A stretch of DNA of 44,146 nucleotides from Rhodococcoides corynebacterioides (GTDB lineage Bacteria > Actinomycetota > Actinomycetes > Mycobacteriales > Mycobacteriaceae): the NCBI RefSeq assembly GCF_019834675.1, contig NZ_JABUBU010000024.1, positions 1 through 44,146 of the forward strand, given 5' to 3'. Under the pieces are notes generated by a model that was not told where the DNA came from, made no database searches, and saw only the letters and a list, made by a program, of their open reading frames with translations. Below, one piece after another: positions 8,083 to 17,172 of the stretch. Position 1 is the first letter of the stretch. Each line of letters starts with the position of its first letter. The position numbers and the translations under genes are program-made.

Positions 8083-8730
8083 GTGCTGGAACTCGCCGTT
8101 CTCGGACTGCTCCTGGACTCACCGATGCACGGGTACGAGCTCCGGAAGCGGCTCACGGGCCTGCTCGGTGCGTTCCGGGCCTTCTCCTACGGTTCGCTCT
8201 ATCCGACCCTGCGCCGCATGCAGGCGGACGGACTGATCGTGGAGAACCAGGCCTCGGGGGGCACCGTGCGTCGTGCACGCCGCGTCTACGAGCTCACCCC
8301 GGCCGGCCGAGAGCGGTTCACCGAACTCGTCGCCGACACCGGTCCGCAGAACTACACCGATGATGGATTCGGCGTTCACCTGGCCTTTTTCGGGCGTACC
8401 CCCGCCGAGGCGCGGATGCGAATACTCGAGGGCAGGCGACGTCAGGTCGAGGAGCGCCGGGAAGGGCTTCGCGACGCCATCGGCCGCGCAACGGGGTCGG
8501 TGGACAGATACACGCGCGGATTGCATCAGCTCGGCCTCGAGTCGAGCGAGCGCGAAGTGCGGTGGCTCAACGAACTGATCGCTGCCGAGGCACTGGCGAT
8601 CAGCTCGGAGGGTCCGCCGCCCGCAGCCGCGACCGATCCCCCGGTCTCGGTACCCGGGCACCGAGAGTCGGCCCCCACCGACGCCTCGACCCGCCGACAC
8701 GAAAGCAAAGGAGATCCCGACCATGAGTGA
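8083..8730 (+). CDS. PadR-family transcriptional regulator (Rv0047c-like)
   Basis: 215 residues. The N-terminal winged helix (about 1-85) carries the PadR signatures [19 protein letters not shown] and [13 protein letters not shown], followed by [14 protein letters not shown]. The C-terminal helical part is the Vir-like dimerisation region, ending in a Pro/Ala-rich tail. The GTG start has a purine-rich GGAAGGGG upstream. The stop overlaps the ino1 start by 8 nt, so translation is coupled and the operon is certain. With the palindrome at 7983 and the same order in M. tuberculosis, it most likely represses its own operon and so sets inositol synthesis. The effector is unknown. Confidence 0.92.
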   Translation: MLELAVLGLLLDSPMHGYELRKRLTGLLGAFRAFSYGSLYPTLRRMQADGLIVENQASGGTVRRARRVYELTPAGRERFTELVADTGPQNYTDDGFGVHLAFFGRTPAEARMRILEGRRRQVEERREGLRDAIGRATGSVDRYTRGLHQLGLESSEREVRWLNELIAAEALAISSEGPPPAAATDPPVSVPGHRESAPTDASTRRHESKGDPDHE

Positions 8731-9823
8731 CAACAGCACTGCGGTGCGCGTGGCCATTGTGGGCGTGGGCAACTGCGCGTCGTCCCTCGTTCAGGGCGTG
8801 CAGTACTACAAGGACGCCGACGAGAACGCCACCGTTCCCGGCCTCATGCACGTGAAGTTCGGCCGCTACCACGTCCGCGACGTCGAGTTCGTCGCCGCGT
8901 TCGACGTGGACGCCAAGAAGGTCGGCTTCGACCTCTCGGAGGCCATCTTCGCCAGCGAGAACAACACCATCAAGATCGCCGACGTCCCGCCGGCCGACGT
9001 GCCGGTGCAGCGCGGCCCGACCCTCGACGGCATCGGCAAGTACTACTCCGAGACCATCGAGCTGTCCGACGCGGAGCCGGTCGACGTGGCACAGGCCCTG
9101 CGTGACGCGCAGGTCGACGTCCTCGTCTCCTACCTCCCCGTCGGTTCCGACGAGGCCGACAAGTTCTACGCGCAGGCCGCGATCGACGCGGGCGTCGCCT
9201 TCGTCAACGCGCTCCCCGTGTTCATCGCCTCGGATCCCGTGTGGGCCAAGAAGTTCGCCGACGCCGGTGTGCCGATCGTCGGCGACGACATCAAGAGCCA
9301 GGTCGGCGCCACCATCACCCACCGCGTGATGGCCAAGCTGTTCGAGGACCGCGGCGTCGCCCTCGACCGCACGTACCAGCTCAACGTCGGCGGCAACATG
9401 GACTTCAAGAACATGCTCGAGCGCGAGCGTCTGGAGTCGAAGAAGGTCTCCAAGACCCAGGCCGTCACCTCGAACCTCACCGGCACGCTGTCCAACAAGA
9501 TCGCGGACCGGAACGTGCACATCGGCCCGTCGGACCACGTCGAGTGGCTCGACGACCGCAAGTGGGCGTACGTCCGCCTCGAAGGACGCGCCTTCGGTGA
9601 CGTGCCACTGAACCTCGAGTACAAGCTCGAGGTCTGGGACTCGCCGAACTCCGCCGGCATCATCATCGACGCCGTGCGTGCGGCCAAGATCGCCAAGGAC
9701 CGCGGCCTCGGTGGCCCGATCCTGCCGGCCTCGGCGTACCTGATGAAGAGCCCGCCGGAGCAGATGGCCGACGACACCGCTCGGGCGCAGCTCGAAGCGT
9801 TCATCATCGGCGCCGACGACTGA
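8723..9823 (+). CDS. ino1: Inositol-3-phosphate synthase
   Basis: 366 residues. It converts glucose 6-phosphate to 1D-myo-inositol 3-phosphate using NAD, the first step to phosphatidylinositol, PIMs and mycothiol in actinobacteria. Visible motifs: the N-terminal dinucleotide fold [52 protein letters not shown] and the [20 protein letters not shown] block. Full length compared with Rv0046c. The ATG has an excellent ribosome site (AAAGGAGAT) and overlaps the padR stop by 8 nt. A strong hairpin follows the stop. Assignment is secure. Confidence 0.97.
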   Translation: MSDNSTAVRVAIVGVGNCASSLVQGVQYYKDADENATVPGLMHVKFGRYHVRDVEFVAAFDVDAKKVGFDLSEAIFASENNTIKIADVPPADVPVQRGPTLDGIGKYYSETIELSDAEPVDVAQALRDAQVDVLVSYLPVGSDEADKFYAQAAIDAGVAFVNALPVFIASDPVWAKKFADAGVPIVGDDIKSQVGATITHRVMAKLFEDRGVALDRTYQLNVGGNMDFKNMLERERLESKKVSKTQAVTSNLTGTLSNKIADRNVHIGPSDHVEWLDDRKWAYVRLEGRAFGDVPLNLEYKLEVWDSPNSAGIIIDAVRAAKIAKDRGLGGPILPASAYLMKSPPEQMADDTARAQLEAFIIGADD

Positions 9824-9850
9824 CGTTCTTCCGCTCGATGGATTCATCCA

Positions 9851-9878
9851 CAGGCCCCCGGTCACGACCGGGGGCCTG
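9851..9878 (+). terminator. Hairpin terminator after ino1
   Basis: The 12-bp stem CAGGCCCCCGGT with its complement and a CACG loop begins 27 nt after the ino1 stop. There is no U-tract. It insulates ino1 from the promoter at 9893. Confidence 0.75.
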
Positions 9879-9892
9879 TCGGCGTCCGGGCG

Positions 9893-9898
9893 TACTGT
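9893..9898 (+). promoter_or_regulatory. -10 box TACTGT, leaderless start of the DUF2786 gene
   Basis: TACTGT is followed by 7 nt and then the GTG at 9906. Confidence 0.5.
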
Positions 9899-9905
9899 CG
9901 CCGTC

Positions 9906-10715
9906 GTGAGTCAGGACAGGATGCTCACCCGTATCGGGGGGCTGCTCAGGCAGGCGGAGTCCACGGACAATCCGCACGAGGCCGAGGCGTTCATGGAGGC
10001 CGCCCAGCGGCTCGCCACCGCCGCGTCGATCGATCTCGCGGTCGCGCGGTCGCACACTGCCGGGGGGCAGTCGCGCAGCGGGCCCGTGCAGCGCACGGTC
10101 GAGATCGGTGAGCGCGGCAAGCGGGGTCTGAAGACCTACGTTCGCCTGTTCGTCGCCATCGCCGCGGCCAACGACGTCACGTGCGACGTGCTGTCCACGT
10201 CCACCCAGGTCTACGCGTACGGCTTCGCGTCGGACATCGACACCACGCAGGCGCTCTACGCGTCGCTGGTCGTGCAGATGGTCCGCGCGTCGGACGCGTA
10301 CATCGCGTCCGGCGCCTACCGGGACGCGACGGTCGACCGGGTGGTGCGGCCGGGGTACGGGCGCGCGCGGGTGGAACGCAAGCCGCTCGCCGCGGTCACG
10401 GCCCGCATCGAGTTCCAGTCGGCGTTCGCCGACCGCATCGGTGCGCGTCTCGCCGCGGTGAAGGCGGAGATCACCGCCGAGGCGGTCCGGACGTCGGACG
10501 TCACCACCGGCACGGCGCTGGCGTTGCGCGACAAGGATCTCGCGCTCACCGACTTCTACCGCAGCACGTCGACGGCTCGCGGCCGGTGGCGGGGCAACGC
10601 CGCACCCACCAGTTTCTCGCGCGCTGCGCGGCGTGCCGGGGACCACGCCGGACGGCGGGCCCGGCTCGGAACCGACGCGGAGCTCGGGTCTCCGCGCGGG
10701 GCGATCGACCGCTGA
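9906..10715 (+). CDS. DUF2786 domain protein (Rv0184-like)
   Basis: 269 residues. The N-terminal DUF2786 domain (about 1-45) shows ML-RIGGLLRQAESTDNPHEAEAFMEAAQRLAT and leads into a larger conserved domain (about 70-235) ending DLALTDFY. There is no signal peptide or membrane helix. The tail is Arg-rich (SRAARRAGDHAGRRAR). It lies 6 nt before a TIGR04338 metallohydrolase gene in the same direction, the pairing recalled for Rv0184-Rv0185, which suggests the two proteins act together. No activity is known. Confidence 0.85.
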   Translation: MSQDRMLTRIGGLLRQAESTDNPHEAEAFMEAAQRLATAASIDLAVARSHTAGGQSRSGPVQRTVEIGERGKRGLKTYVRLFVAIAAANDVTCDVLSTSTQVYAYGFASDIDTTQALYASLVVQMVRASDAYIASGAYRDATVDRVVRPGYGRARVERKPLAAVTARIEFQSAFADRIGARLAAVKAEITAEAVRTSDVTTGTALALRDKDLALTDFYRSTSTARGRWRGNAAPTSFSRAARRAGDHAGRRARLGTDAELGSPRGAIDR

Positions 10716-10721
10716 GCCGCG

Positions 10722-11246
10722 GTGTCCGCCCGCGACTCGCAGCGCGCTCGTGTGTACGAGTCGGAAACGTTGCTGCGCACCATGATCGACCGTGCCGACG
10801 CCGCGGACGCGGGCCGGTCGGTGGAGATCGGCGGCTCGACCGTCACCCTGCCGATCGAGCGTCGGTTCGCCTCGATCGACTCGGTGCAGACCTACGTCGA
10901 CGCGGTGCTCGCCCGGGGGGACGTCCGTCGCCGCTACTCCCGGGCCTCCCGCCGCTGCCGGGTCCGCGCCCGGGCCGGACAGGGCGCGGCGCACTACGAG
11001 CACGACGCCGCCGTCATCGCGGTGCCCCTGCACGTCGCCGGTCGGGCGTGGGCGATGCGGGAGCTGGTGGTGCTGCACGAGATCGCCCACCACCTCGAGG
11101 ATCGCGACCCGGAGACCACCCCGCACGCCGCCCACGGCCCCGAGTTCACGGCTCGGTTCCTCGACCTTCTGGACCGCGTGGTGGGGCCCGAGGCCGCGTT
11201 CGTCCTGCGGTGCATCTTCGGCCGCAACGACGTCCGCGTGGGCTAA
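10722..11246 (+). CDS. Putative zinc metallohydrolase, TIGR04338 family (Rv0185-like)
   Basis: 174 residues. The zinc site HEIAHHLED (HExxH) is near residue 123, with HGPEF downstream likely giving the third ligand, the arrangement that defines TIGR04338. There is no signal peptide, so it should be cytoplasmic. The GTG start lies 6 nt after the DUF2786 stop, so it is co-transcribed. Substrate unknown; peptidase activity is inferred only from the motif. Confidence 0.87.
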   Translation: MSARDSQRARVYESETLLRTMIDRADAADAGRSVEIGGSTVTLPIERRFASIDSVQTYVDAVLARGDVRRRYSRASRRCRVRARAGQGAAHYEHDAAVIAVPLHVAGRAWAMRELVVLHEIAHHLEDRDPETTPHAAHGPEFTARFLDLLDRVVGPEAAFVLRCIFGRNDVRVG

Positions 11247-11282
11247 CCTCGGGCGGTCGAACCGGGGTGGAAGGGAAGTGCG

Positions 11283-12158
11283 ATGGACGTGTGGGGGGCC
11301 GTGACCACCACGTACCGGCGGGGGGCGGCGCGGTTCGACCGCGCGGGTCTGCAGCGACCACGGTCGGTGTCCGAGCTGGTCGGCCGCGGGCACCCGCTCA
11401 CGGGGTCGACGGTGTTGGTCACCGGGGCGTCGTCCGGCATCGGCGCCGCGGCGGCTCGTCGGTTCGGAGCCGAGGGGGCGACGGTCCTGCTGGTGGCGCG
11501 CTCCGCCGAGCCTCTCGAGGAGGTTCGCCGCGAGATCGTCGACGCCGGTGGCACGGCCGTCGCCCTGACCGCGGACCTGGCCGACGAGGACGACGCCGCC
11601 CGGCTCGTCGAGACGGTGCTGCGCGAGCACGGCGCCCCCGACGTCGTGGTCAACAACGCTGGCCGCTCCATCCGCCGCCGCATGCTCGACGCCACCGATC
11701 GGCTGCACGACTACCGGCGCACCGCGGCGATCAACTACTTCGCCCCGGTGCAGCTGACGCTGGGCTTCGCGCCGGCCATGGTCGAGCGCGGCAGCGGGCA
11801 CTTCGTCAACGTCTCCACCTGGGGGGTTCCGGGCGGGGCCATGCCCAAGTTCTCCGCGTACGCCGGGTCCAAGAGCGCCGTGTCGATGTTCGGACGCAGT
11901 ATCGCCATCGAGCTGGCCGGCACCGGAGTCGGCGTCACCACCGTCTACTTCCCGCTGATCCGCACCCCGATGATCGAGCCGACGGCGCGCTACCGCGACG
12001 TGCCGACGCTGTCCGCGGAAGATGCCGGGGAGTGGCTGGTCGACGCCGCCCGGTACCGACCGGCCGAGATGCTGCCGCGCTACACCCGCACGCTGCGGCG
12101 CATCGGCGCCGCGCGTGTCGAGTGGGCCGACCGGTTGACCGCGATGGCGCACCTCTGA
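11283..12158 (+). CDS. Short-chain dehydrogenase/reductase
   Basis: 291 residues. Classical SDR motifs: TGASSGIG near 46-53 for NAD(P), NNAG at about 124, VSTW for the catalytic Ser, and YAGSK (Tyr193, Lys197). An N-terminal extension of about 38 residues (WGAVTTTYRRGAARFDRAG) precedes the Rossmann fold, and a C-terminal helix (RYTRTLRRIGAARVEWADRL) follows; both resemble membrane-associated acyl or sterol SDRs of mycolate actinobacteria. GGAAGGGAAG provides the ribosome site. A TAACCT box at 11244 could be its promoter. Substrate not assignable. Confidence 0.85.
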   Translation: MDVWGAVTTTYRRGAARFDRAGLQRPRSVSELVGRGHPLTGSTVLVTGASSGIGAAAARRFGAEGATVLLVARSAEPLEEVRREIVDAGGTAVALTADLADEDDAARLVETVLREHGAPDVVVNNAGRSIRRRMLDATDRLHDYRRTAAINYFAPVQLTLGFAPAMVERGSGHFVNVSTWGVPGGAMPKFSAYAGSKSAVSMFGRSIAIELAGTGVGVTTVYFPLIRTPMIEPTARYRDVPTLSAEDAGEWLVDAARYRPAEMLPRYTRTLRRIGAARVEWADRLTAMAHL

Positions 12159-12178
12159 CGCGGACGCCCACCGAGGGT

Positions 12179-12184
12179 TAGTGT
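12179..12184 (+). promoter_or_regulatory. -10 box TAGTGT, leaderless start of the LLM oxidoreductase
   Basis: TAGTGT is followed by 7 nt and then the GTG at 12192. Confidence 0.5.
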
Positions 12185-12191
12185 CGGTCGG

Positions 12192-12962
12192 GTGGCCGAC
12201 ACTCGTGTGCGCATCGGAGTCCAACTGCAACCCCAACACGCCCCGGACTACGGGCTGATCCGGGACGCGGTTCTCCGCGCCGAGGACGCGGGCGTCGACA
12301 TCGTCTTCAACTGGGACCACTTCTATCCCCTCTACGGCGACCTCGACGGCGCCCACTTCGAGTGCTGGACCATGCTCGGTGCCTGGGCCGAGCAGACCTC
12401 GACCGTGGAGATCGGCGCCCTCGTCACCGGCGGCGGCTACCGCAACCCGGATCTGCTGGCCGACATGGCGCGGACGGTCGACCACATCAGCGGTGGGCGG
12501 CTGATCCTCGGCATCGGCGCGGGATGGAACCAGAAGGACTACGACAACTTCGGGTACGACTTCGGCACCGCCGGGTCGCGCCTGGCGCTGCTGAACGAGA
12601 GCCTCGCCCGCATCGCGCACCGCCTGGACGTCGGCAATCCCGCGCCCACCCGCCACATCCCGATCCTCATCGGCGGTGGCGGCGAGAAGAAGACGCTGAA
12701 GATGGTGGCGCAGTACGCCGACGTCTGGCACAGCTTCGCCGATCTCGACGCCCTGAAGCACAAGTCCGGCGTGCTCGCCGAGCACGGGCAGACCGTCGGC
12801 CGCGACGTGTCGCAGATCGAGCGGTCGGTGGCGTGGCCGGGCGCGGAGACCGCGCAGGACTTCGTCGACGCCGGCGCCACGCTCTTCACGGTCGGGGTGA
12901 ACGGGCCGGACTACGACCTCACCGAGCTCGGACAGGCGATCGGCTGGGCCCGCTCCCGCTGA
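12192..12962 (+). CDS. LLM-class F420-dependent oxidoreductase
   Basis: 256 residues, a luciferase-like TIM barrel of about half to two-thirds the usual family length. Seen: RIGVQLQPQHAP at the start, FNWDHFYPLYGD, ALVTGGGYRNPDLLADMARTVDHISGGRLILGIGAGW (the family core) and IPILIGGGGEKKTLKM. The sequence resembles the MSMEG_3544-type subfamily recalled from mycobacteria, which supports use of F420 rather than FMN. Substrate unknown. It is transcribed from its own leaderless promoter. Confidence 0.88.
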   Translation: MADTRVRIGVQLQPQHAPDYGLIRDAVLRAEDAGVDIVFNWDHFYPLYGDLDGAHFECWTMLGAWAEQTSTVEIGALVTGGGYRNPDLLADMARTVDHISGGRLILGIGAGWNQKDYDNFGYDFGTAGSRLALLNESLARIAHRLDVGNPAPTRHIPILIGGGGEKKTLKMVAQYADVWHSFADLDALKHKSGVLAEHGQTVGRDVSQIERSVAWPGAETAQDFVDAGATLFTVGVNGPDYDLTELGQAIGWARSR

Positions 12963-13004
12963 CCCCCCTCCGTTCGGCGGGACCGAGGTCACTCGACTCG
13001 CTGA

Positions 13005-13019
13005 GCGCAACACTTGCGC
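13005..13019. promoter_or_regulatory. Small palindrome upstream of the amino-acid importer
   Basis: GCGCAA-CAC-TTGCGC is a perfect 6-bp inverted repeat about 50-60 bp upstream of the predicted transcription start at 13067. The position fits an activator or repressor site, but no regulator gene is adjacent. Confidence 0.3.
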
Positions 13020-13053
13020 AGAACACCGTTCGGTGGGTGCGTTGCGGTGGCCC

Positions 13054-13059
13054 TACTGT
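13054..13059 (+). promoter_or_regulatory. -10 box TACTGT, leaderless start of the importer operon
   Basis: TACTGT is followed by 7 nt and then the ATG at 13067. Confidence 0.5.
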
Positions 13060-13066
13060 TCAGGTC

Positions 13067-14878
13067 ATGCACGCGCACCGCACGGGGCGAACGTCCGTCG
13101 CCGTGGTTCTCGTCCTTCTTCTCGCGGGTCTACTCGCCGGGTGCGGGTCGTCGTCGGACGGCGACACCGCGGCCGCCGCCGCGCCCACCGAACTCTGCGC
13201 GCCTCCCGGCGTCGAGAGCGCGTCGTCGGTGCCCACCAACTTCGACGCCGCGGCCGCCGCCGCGTCGGAGGACCGCTACACCACGCCGTCCGTGACGCCG
13301 CTCGATCGCATCGACACCGCGCAACTCGGGTTGATCACGCCGGGCACCCTCACCGTCGGCACCCTGTCCGACGCCCCGCCGAGCATCTGCGTCGACGGCT
13401 CGGGCACGTACACCGGGTACGACAACGAGCTGCTGAAGGCGGTCGCGGCAAAGCTCGGCCTGCAGGTGACGTTCTCCGGCACCGAGTTCTCCGGCCTGCT
13501 CGCGCAGGTGGCGGGGCGACGGTTCGACGTCGGCTCGTCGTCGATCACCACCACCGACGAGCGTCGCAACACGGTCGGGTTCACCAACGGGTACGACTTC
13601 GGCTACTTCTCCCTCGTCGCGAAGGCCGGCGGCCCCATCACCGCCTTCGAGGACCTCGGCCCCACCACCCGCATCGGCGTGGTGCAGGGCACGGTGCAGG
13701 ACGACTACGTCGTCAACACCCTCGGCCTCGACCCGGTGAAGTTCCCCGACTACAACACCGCCTACGCGAACCTGCGCACCGGGCAGATCGACGCGTGGGT
13801 CGCTCCGTCGCAGCAGGCCGAAGGTCTGGTGAAGCCGGAGGACGGCACCGCGATCACGCAGAACACGTTCTCGCTCAACAACTTCGTCGGGTGGGCCGTC
13901 GCGCGGGACAACCAGCCGCTGATCGACGCGCTGAACTCCGGACTCGACGCCGTGATCGCCGACGGCACGTGGGCGCAGCTGTACTCGGACTGGGTGCCGC
14001 GCGAGCTGCCCGAGGGGTTCAAGCCGGGCAGCAAGGCCGCCCCGCAGCCGGATCTCCCCGACTTCGCGGCCATCGCGGCGGAGAACGACGCCGCCGCCCC
14101 GGCCGCCCAGGCCGTCGCGCCCAAGTCGACGCTGCAGCAGCTCGGGGACACGTTCTTCGACTGGGAGCTCTACAAGCGGGCCATCCCGGACCTGCTGAAG
14201 ACCGGCCTGCCGAACACGCTGATCCTGGCGCTCGCGTCGGGCGTCATCGGCACCGTGCTCGGCATGCTGCTCGCCCTCGCGGGGCTGTCCCGCTCGCGCT
14301 GGCTGCGCTGGCCGGCGCGGGTCTACACCGACATCTTCCGCGGCCTGCCCGCCGTGGTCATCATCCTGATCATCGGCCTGGGCATCGGCCCGGTGACCAG
14401 CAGCCTGACCGGTAACAACCCGTACTGGCTCGGTGCGCTGGCGCTGTCGCTGCTCGCGGCGGCCTACATCGGCGAGATCTTCCGCTCCGGTATCCAGTCG
14501 GTCGAGCGGGGTCAGCTCGAGGCGGCACGCGCCCTCGGCTTCGGCTACCGCGGCGCGATGCGCCTGGTCGTGGTGCCGCAGGGTGTGCGACGGGTCTTGC
14601 CGGCTCTGGTGAACCAGTTCATCTCGCTGATCAAGGACTCCTCGCTGATCTACTTCCTCGGCCTGCTCGCCACCCAGCGCGAGCTGTTCGCCGTGGGCCG
14701 CGACCTCAACGCGCAGACCGGCAACCTGTCACCCCTGGTGGCCGCCGGCCTGGTGTACCTGGCCATGACCGTTCCGCTGACCCACCTGGTCAACTACATC
14801 GACAAGCGCCTCCGCACGGGCCGTGCGGAGAAGACCCTCGACCCGGTCGAGCAGGCCATCGTCGTGGAAAGAGGCTGA
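13067..14878 (+). CDS. Amino-acid ABC transporter: binding protein fused to permease
   Basis: 603 residues. A lipoprotein signal ([13 protein letters not shown], lipobox LAGC) is followed by a family-3 solute-binding domain (about 91-320: [44 protein letters not shown]), a linker, and a HisM/GlnP-type permease (about 376-595) with several helices and the EAA loop [21 protein letters not shown] that docks the ATPase. The fusion is in frame with no stop or frameshift, so one polypeptide both binds and translocates, as in some Firmicute GlnP proteins. Polar amino acids (glutamine or glutamate type) are the likely substrates. The ATPase gene follows 1 nt after the stop. The ATG at 13067 was chosen because it begins the signal peptide; the frame is open much further upstream. 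Confidence 0.92.
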   Translation: MHAHRTGRTSVAVVLVLLLAGLLAGCGSSSDGDTAAAAAPTELCAPPGVESASSVPTNFDAAAAAASEDRYTTPSVTPLDRIDTAQLGLITPGTLTVGTLSDAPPSICVDGSGTYTGYDNELLKAVAAKLGLQVTFSGTEFSGLLAQVAGRRFDVGSSSITTTDERRNTVGFTNGYDFGYFSLVAKAGGPITAFEDLGPTTRIGVVQGTVQDDYVVNTLGLDPVKFPDYNTAYANLRTGQIDAWVAPSQQAEGLVKPEDGTAITQNTFSLNNFVGWAVARDNQPLIDALNSGLDAVIADGTWAQLYSDWVPRELPEGFKPGSKAAPQPDLPDFAAIAAENDAAAPAAQAVAPKSTLQQLGDTFFDWELYKRAIPDLLKTGLPNTLILALASGVIGTVLGMLLALAGLSRSRWLRWPARVYTDIFRGLPAVVIILIIGLGIGPVTSSLTGNNPYWLGALALSLLAAAYIGEIFRSGIQSVERGQLEAARALGFGYRGAMRLVVVPQGVRRVLPALVNQFISLIKDSSLIYFLGLLATQRELFAVGRDLNAQTGNLSPLVAAGLVYLAMTVPLTHLVNYIDKRLRTGRAEKTLDPVEQAIVVERG

Positions 14879-14879
14879 C

Positions 14880-15623
14880 ATGACCACCGAGACACTCACC
14901 GGCGTCTCCCTCGCCGGACGCGACCTGCATCTGTCCTTCGGTGCCAACAAGGTCCTGCGGGGCGTGAGCATCGACGTCGCCGCCGGGTCCACCACCACCG
15001 TCATCGGCCCGTCGGGCTCCGGGAAGTCGACGCTTCTGCGCGTGCTGAACCGCCTGCACGAACCGGAGCAGGGCGACATCCTGCTGGACGGCAAGTCCGT
15101 GCTGAAGGACGACCCCGACGCGCTGCGTCAGCGCATCGGCATGGTGTTCCAGCAGTTCAACCTCTTTCCGCACCGGACCGTGCTGGACAACGTGGCGCTG
15201 GGCCCGTGGAAGCTCCAGGGGCAGAGCAAGGAGGCGGCCCGCGAGGTCGCCCTAGAGCAACTCGACAAGGTGGGGCTGAAGGAGAAGGCGGGCTCGCGTC
15301 CCGGCAACCTCTCCGGCGGTCAGCAGCAGCGTGTCGCCATCGCGCGGGCGTTGGCCATGACCCCGCAGGTCATGTTCTTCGACGAGGCCACCTCCGCCCT
15401 GGACCCGGAGCTGGTCAAGGGCGTCCTGGCGCTCATGGCCGACCTCGCGACCGGCGGCATGACGATGGTCGTGGTCACCCACGAGATGGGCTTCGCCCGC
15501 TCGGTGTCGGACCGCGTGCTCTTCATGGACCACGGCAGCGCCGTCGAGGTGGGCCCGCCCGCCGCGCTCTTCGACGACCCGGAGACCGACCGTCTCAAGC
15601 GGTTCCTCTCCGAGGTGCTCTGA
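14880..15623 (+). CDS. Amino-acid ABC transporter ATP-binding protein
   Basis: 247 residues, GlnQ/HisP type. Walker [11 protein letters not shown]-loop [13 protein letters not shown], signature LSGGQQQR, Walker [15 protein letters not shown] and H-loop [11 protein letters not shown] are all intact. The FNLFPH after the Q-loop is typical of polar amino-acid importers. The ATG lies 1 nt after the fused receptor-permease stop, with AGAGG just upstream, so the two genes encode one complete importer. The stop is followed at once by palindromic repeat copy A. Confidence 0.95.
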   Translation: MTTETLTGVSLAGRDLHLSFGANKVLRGVSIDVAAGSTTTVIGPSGSGKSTLLRVLNRLHEPEQGDILLDGKSVLKDDPDALRQRIGMVFQQFNLFPHRTVLDNVALGPWKLQGQSKEAAREVALEQLDKVGLKEKAGSRPGNLSGGQQQRVAIARALAMTPQVMFFDEATSALDPELVKGVLALMADLATGGMTMVVVTHEMGFARSVSDRVLFMDHGSAVEVGPPAALFDDPETDRLKRFLSEVL

Positions 15624-15624
15624 C

Positions 15625-15703
15625 ACCGGCGCCACCGCACACAGCACGCCCCGATCGGCGGTTTCCCGTCGATCGGGGCGTGTCGTGTGCAGCCGGGCAG
15701 GTC
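15625..15703. repeat. Nested palindromic repeat, copy A
   Basis: Structure: ACCGGC, 6 nt, a 54-nt imperfect palindrome from GCACAC (15637) to GTGTGC (15690), 6 nt, GCAGGTC. The core stem contains CGCCCCGATCG against CGATCGGGGCG. It starts just after the ATPase stop, so it may act as that operon's terminator. It is one of four copies (see 17093, 29698, 30322). Confidence 0.75.
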
Positions 15704-15774
15704 GGCGCGCGCGGAGGTCTTCTGCCGCCGCCGTTCGTGACCCGCATCACACGGTGTCCCGTACTGTCGAGATC

Positions 15775-15808
15775 GGTGCAGGCATGCGCATCCAGGCATG
15801 CCTGCACC
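15775..15808. promoter_or_regulatory. 13-bp inverted repeat upstream of fdhA
   Basis: GGTGCAGGCATGC, an 8-nt spacer, then its exact complement. It lies downstream of a TACTGT -10-like box (15762-15767) and ends 31 nt before the fdhA ATG. It could be an operator in the leader or an RNA hairpin. No adjacent regulator gene. Confidence 0.55.
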
Positions 15809-15839
15809 GGCCATCGTGATCGACGAGACGGGAGACCCC

Positions 15840-17060
15840 ATGTCGGACAACAGAGCCGTTGCCTACGCCGGAGCCGGGAAGGTCGAGGTGATCGACATCG
15901 ACTTCCCCAGCTTCACCCTGCAGGACGGTCCGGGGGTGAATCCGGCGAGCGTGGGCCGCGAGTGCCCGCACGGCGTCATCCTGAAGGTGGTGTCCACCAA
16001 CATCTGTGGCAGCGACCAGCACATGGTGCGCGGTCGGACCACGGCCCCGGAAGGTCTGGTGCTGGGCCACGAGATCACCGGTGAGGTGGTCGAGGTGGGA
16101 CCGGGCGTCGAGTTCATCCAGGTGGGCGACCTGTGCTCGGTGCCGTTCAACATCGCCTGCGGTCGCTGTCGCAACTGCAAGGAGCGCAAGACCGGCATCT
16201 GCCTGAACGTCAATCCGGATCGCCCCGGCGCCGCGTACGGCTACGTCGACATGGGCGGTTGGGTCGGCGGTCAGGCGCAGTACGTGATGGTGCCGTACGC
16301 CGACTGGAACCTGCTGAAGTTCCCCGACCGCGACCGGGCGATGGAGAAGATCCTCGACCTGACCATGCTGTCGGACATCTTCCCCACCGGCTTCCACGGG
16401 TGCGTCACCGCCGGAGTGGGGGTGGGCTCGACGGTGTACATCGCCGGCGCCGGCCCCGTCGGCCTCGCCGCGGCCGCCAGCGCCCAGCTCCTCGGCGCCG
16501 CCGTGGTGATCGTGGGCGACCTCAACGCCGACCGACTCGCGCAGGCGCGCAGCTTCGGCTGCGAGACGGTCGACGTGTCCAAGGGTGACCCGGCGGACCA
16601 GATCGAGCAGCTCCTCGGCGTCCCCGAGGTGGACTGCGGCGTCGACGCCGTCGGCTTCGAGGCTCGCGGCCACGGTGACGGCAGCGCGACGGAAGCCCCG
16701 GCCACCGTGCTGAACTCGCTGATGGACGTCACCGCGGCCGGTGGTTCGCTCGGCATTCCGGGCCTGTACGTCACCGGCGACCCGGGCGCGTCCGACGAGG
16801 CCGCCAAGAAGGGTTCCCTGTCGCTCAGCCTGGGAACGGGCTGGGCGAAGTCGCTGGCCTTCACCACCGGTCAGTGCCCGACGATGAAGTACCACCGCGG
16901 GCTGATGATGGCGATCCTCCACGACCGCGTGCAGATCGCGAAGGCCGTGAACGCCCGCGCCATCGGGCTCGAGCAGGCGCCGCAGGGCTACGCCGACTTC
17001 GACCGCGGCGAGGCCACCAAGTTCGTGCTCGACCCGCACGGAATGCTCGGCGCCGCCTGA
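15840..17060 (+). CDS. fdhA: Glutathione-independent formaldehyde dehydrogenase (zinc ADH family)
   Basis: 406 residues. Catalytic-zinc region NICGSDQH and GHEITGEV, structural-zinc loop CGRCRNCKERKTGIC (four Cys, about 106-120), and NAD fold AGAGPVGLAAAASAQLLGA near 203. The stretch NPDRPGAAYGYVDMGGWVGGQAQY and VDCGVDAVGFEARGHG match the Pseudomonas putida FdhA type, which oxidises formaldehyde to formate with tightly bound NAD and without glutathione. An in-frame ATG at 15798 exists, but the one at 15840 has GGGAG 7 nt before it and removes residues overlapping the inverted repeat. The neighbouring hydrolase is convergent, with repeat copy B filling the gap. Confidence 0.93.
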   Translation: MSDNRAVAYAGAGKVEVIDIDFPSFTLQDGPGVNPASVGRECPHGVILKVVSTNICGSDQHMVRGRTTAPEGLVLGHEITGEVVEVGPGVEFIQVGDLCSVPFNIACGRCRNCKERKTGICLNVNPDRPGAAYGYVDMGGWVGGQAQYVMVPYADWNLLKFPDRDRAMEKILDLTMLSDIFPTGFHGCVTAGVGVGSTVYIAGAGPVGLAAAASAQLLGAAVVIVGDLNADRLAQARSFGCETVDVSKGDPADQIEQLLGVPEVDCGVDAVGFEARGHGDGSATEAPATVLNSLMDVTAAGGSLGIPGLYVTGDPGASDEAAKKGSLSLSLGTGWAKSLAFTTGQCPTMKYHRGLMMAILHDRVQIAKAVNARAIGLEQAPQGYADFDRGEATKFVLDPHGMLGAA

Positions 17061-17073
17061 CACCGGCGCCGCC

Positions 17074-17105
17074 CGACACCTGCACCACCCGGCACCTGCA
17101 CCACC
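17074..17105. repeat. 16-bp tandem repeat (two units) at the left edge of palindrome copy B
   Basis: Two units of CGRCACCTGCACCACC (17074-17089 and 17090-17105) lie between the fdhA stop and the palindrome core. Copy A has the same flanking TGACACCGGCGCC but lacks these units. Confidence 0.7.
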
Positions 17106-17172
17106 GCACACAGAACGCCCCGATCGGCGGGAACCCGTCGATCGGGGCGTTCTGTGTGCAGCCGGGCAGGTC
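17093..17172. repeat. Nested palindromic repeat, copy B (bidirectional terminator candidate)
   Basis: ACCTGC, 6 nt, a 54-nt palindrome (17106-17159) with perfect 21-bp arms and an inner CGGG-AA-CCCG hairpin, 6 nt, GCAGGTC. The right end runs into the stop codon of the convergent hydrolase gene, so the element fills the space between two convergent genes. It is the most symmetrical of the four copies. Confidence 0.8.

Noticed and set aside
9804..13013. Open frame of over 1,000 codons on the minus strand
   Set aside because: It lies antisense to five well-supported genes, and its translation is Arg/Gly/Asp-rich without domains, as expected for the shadow frame of high-GC genes.
12362..13066. 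N-terminal extension of the receptor-permease fusion into the LLM oxidoreductase gene
   Set aside because: It is the shadow of that gene; the signal peptide and -10 box place the start at 13067.
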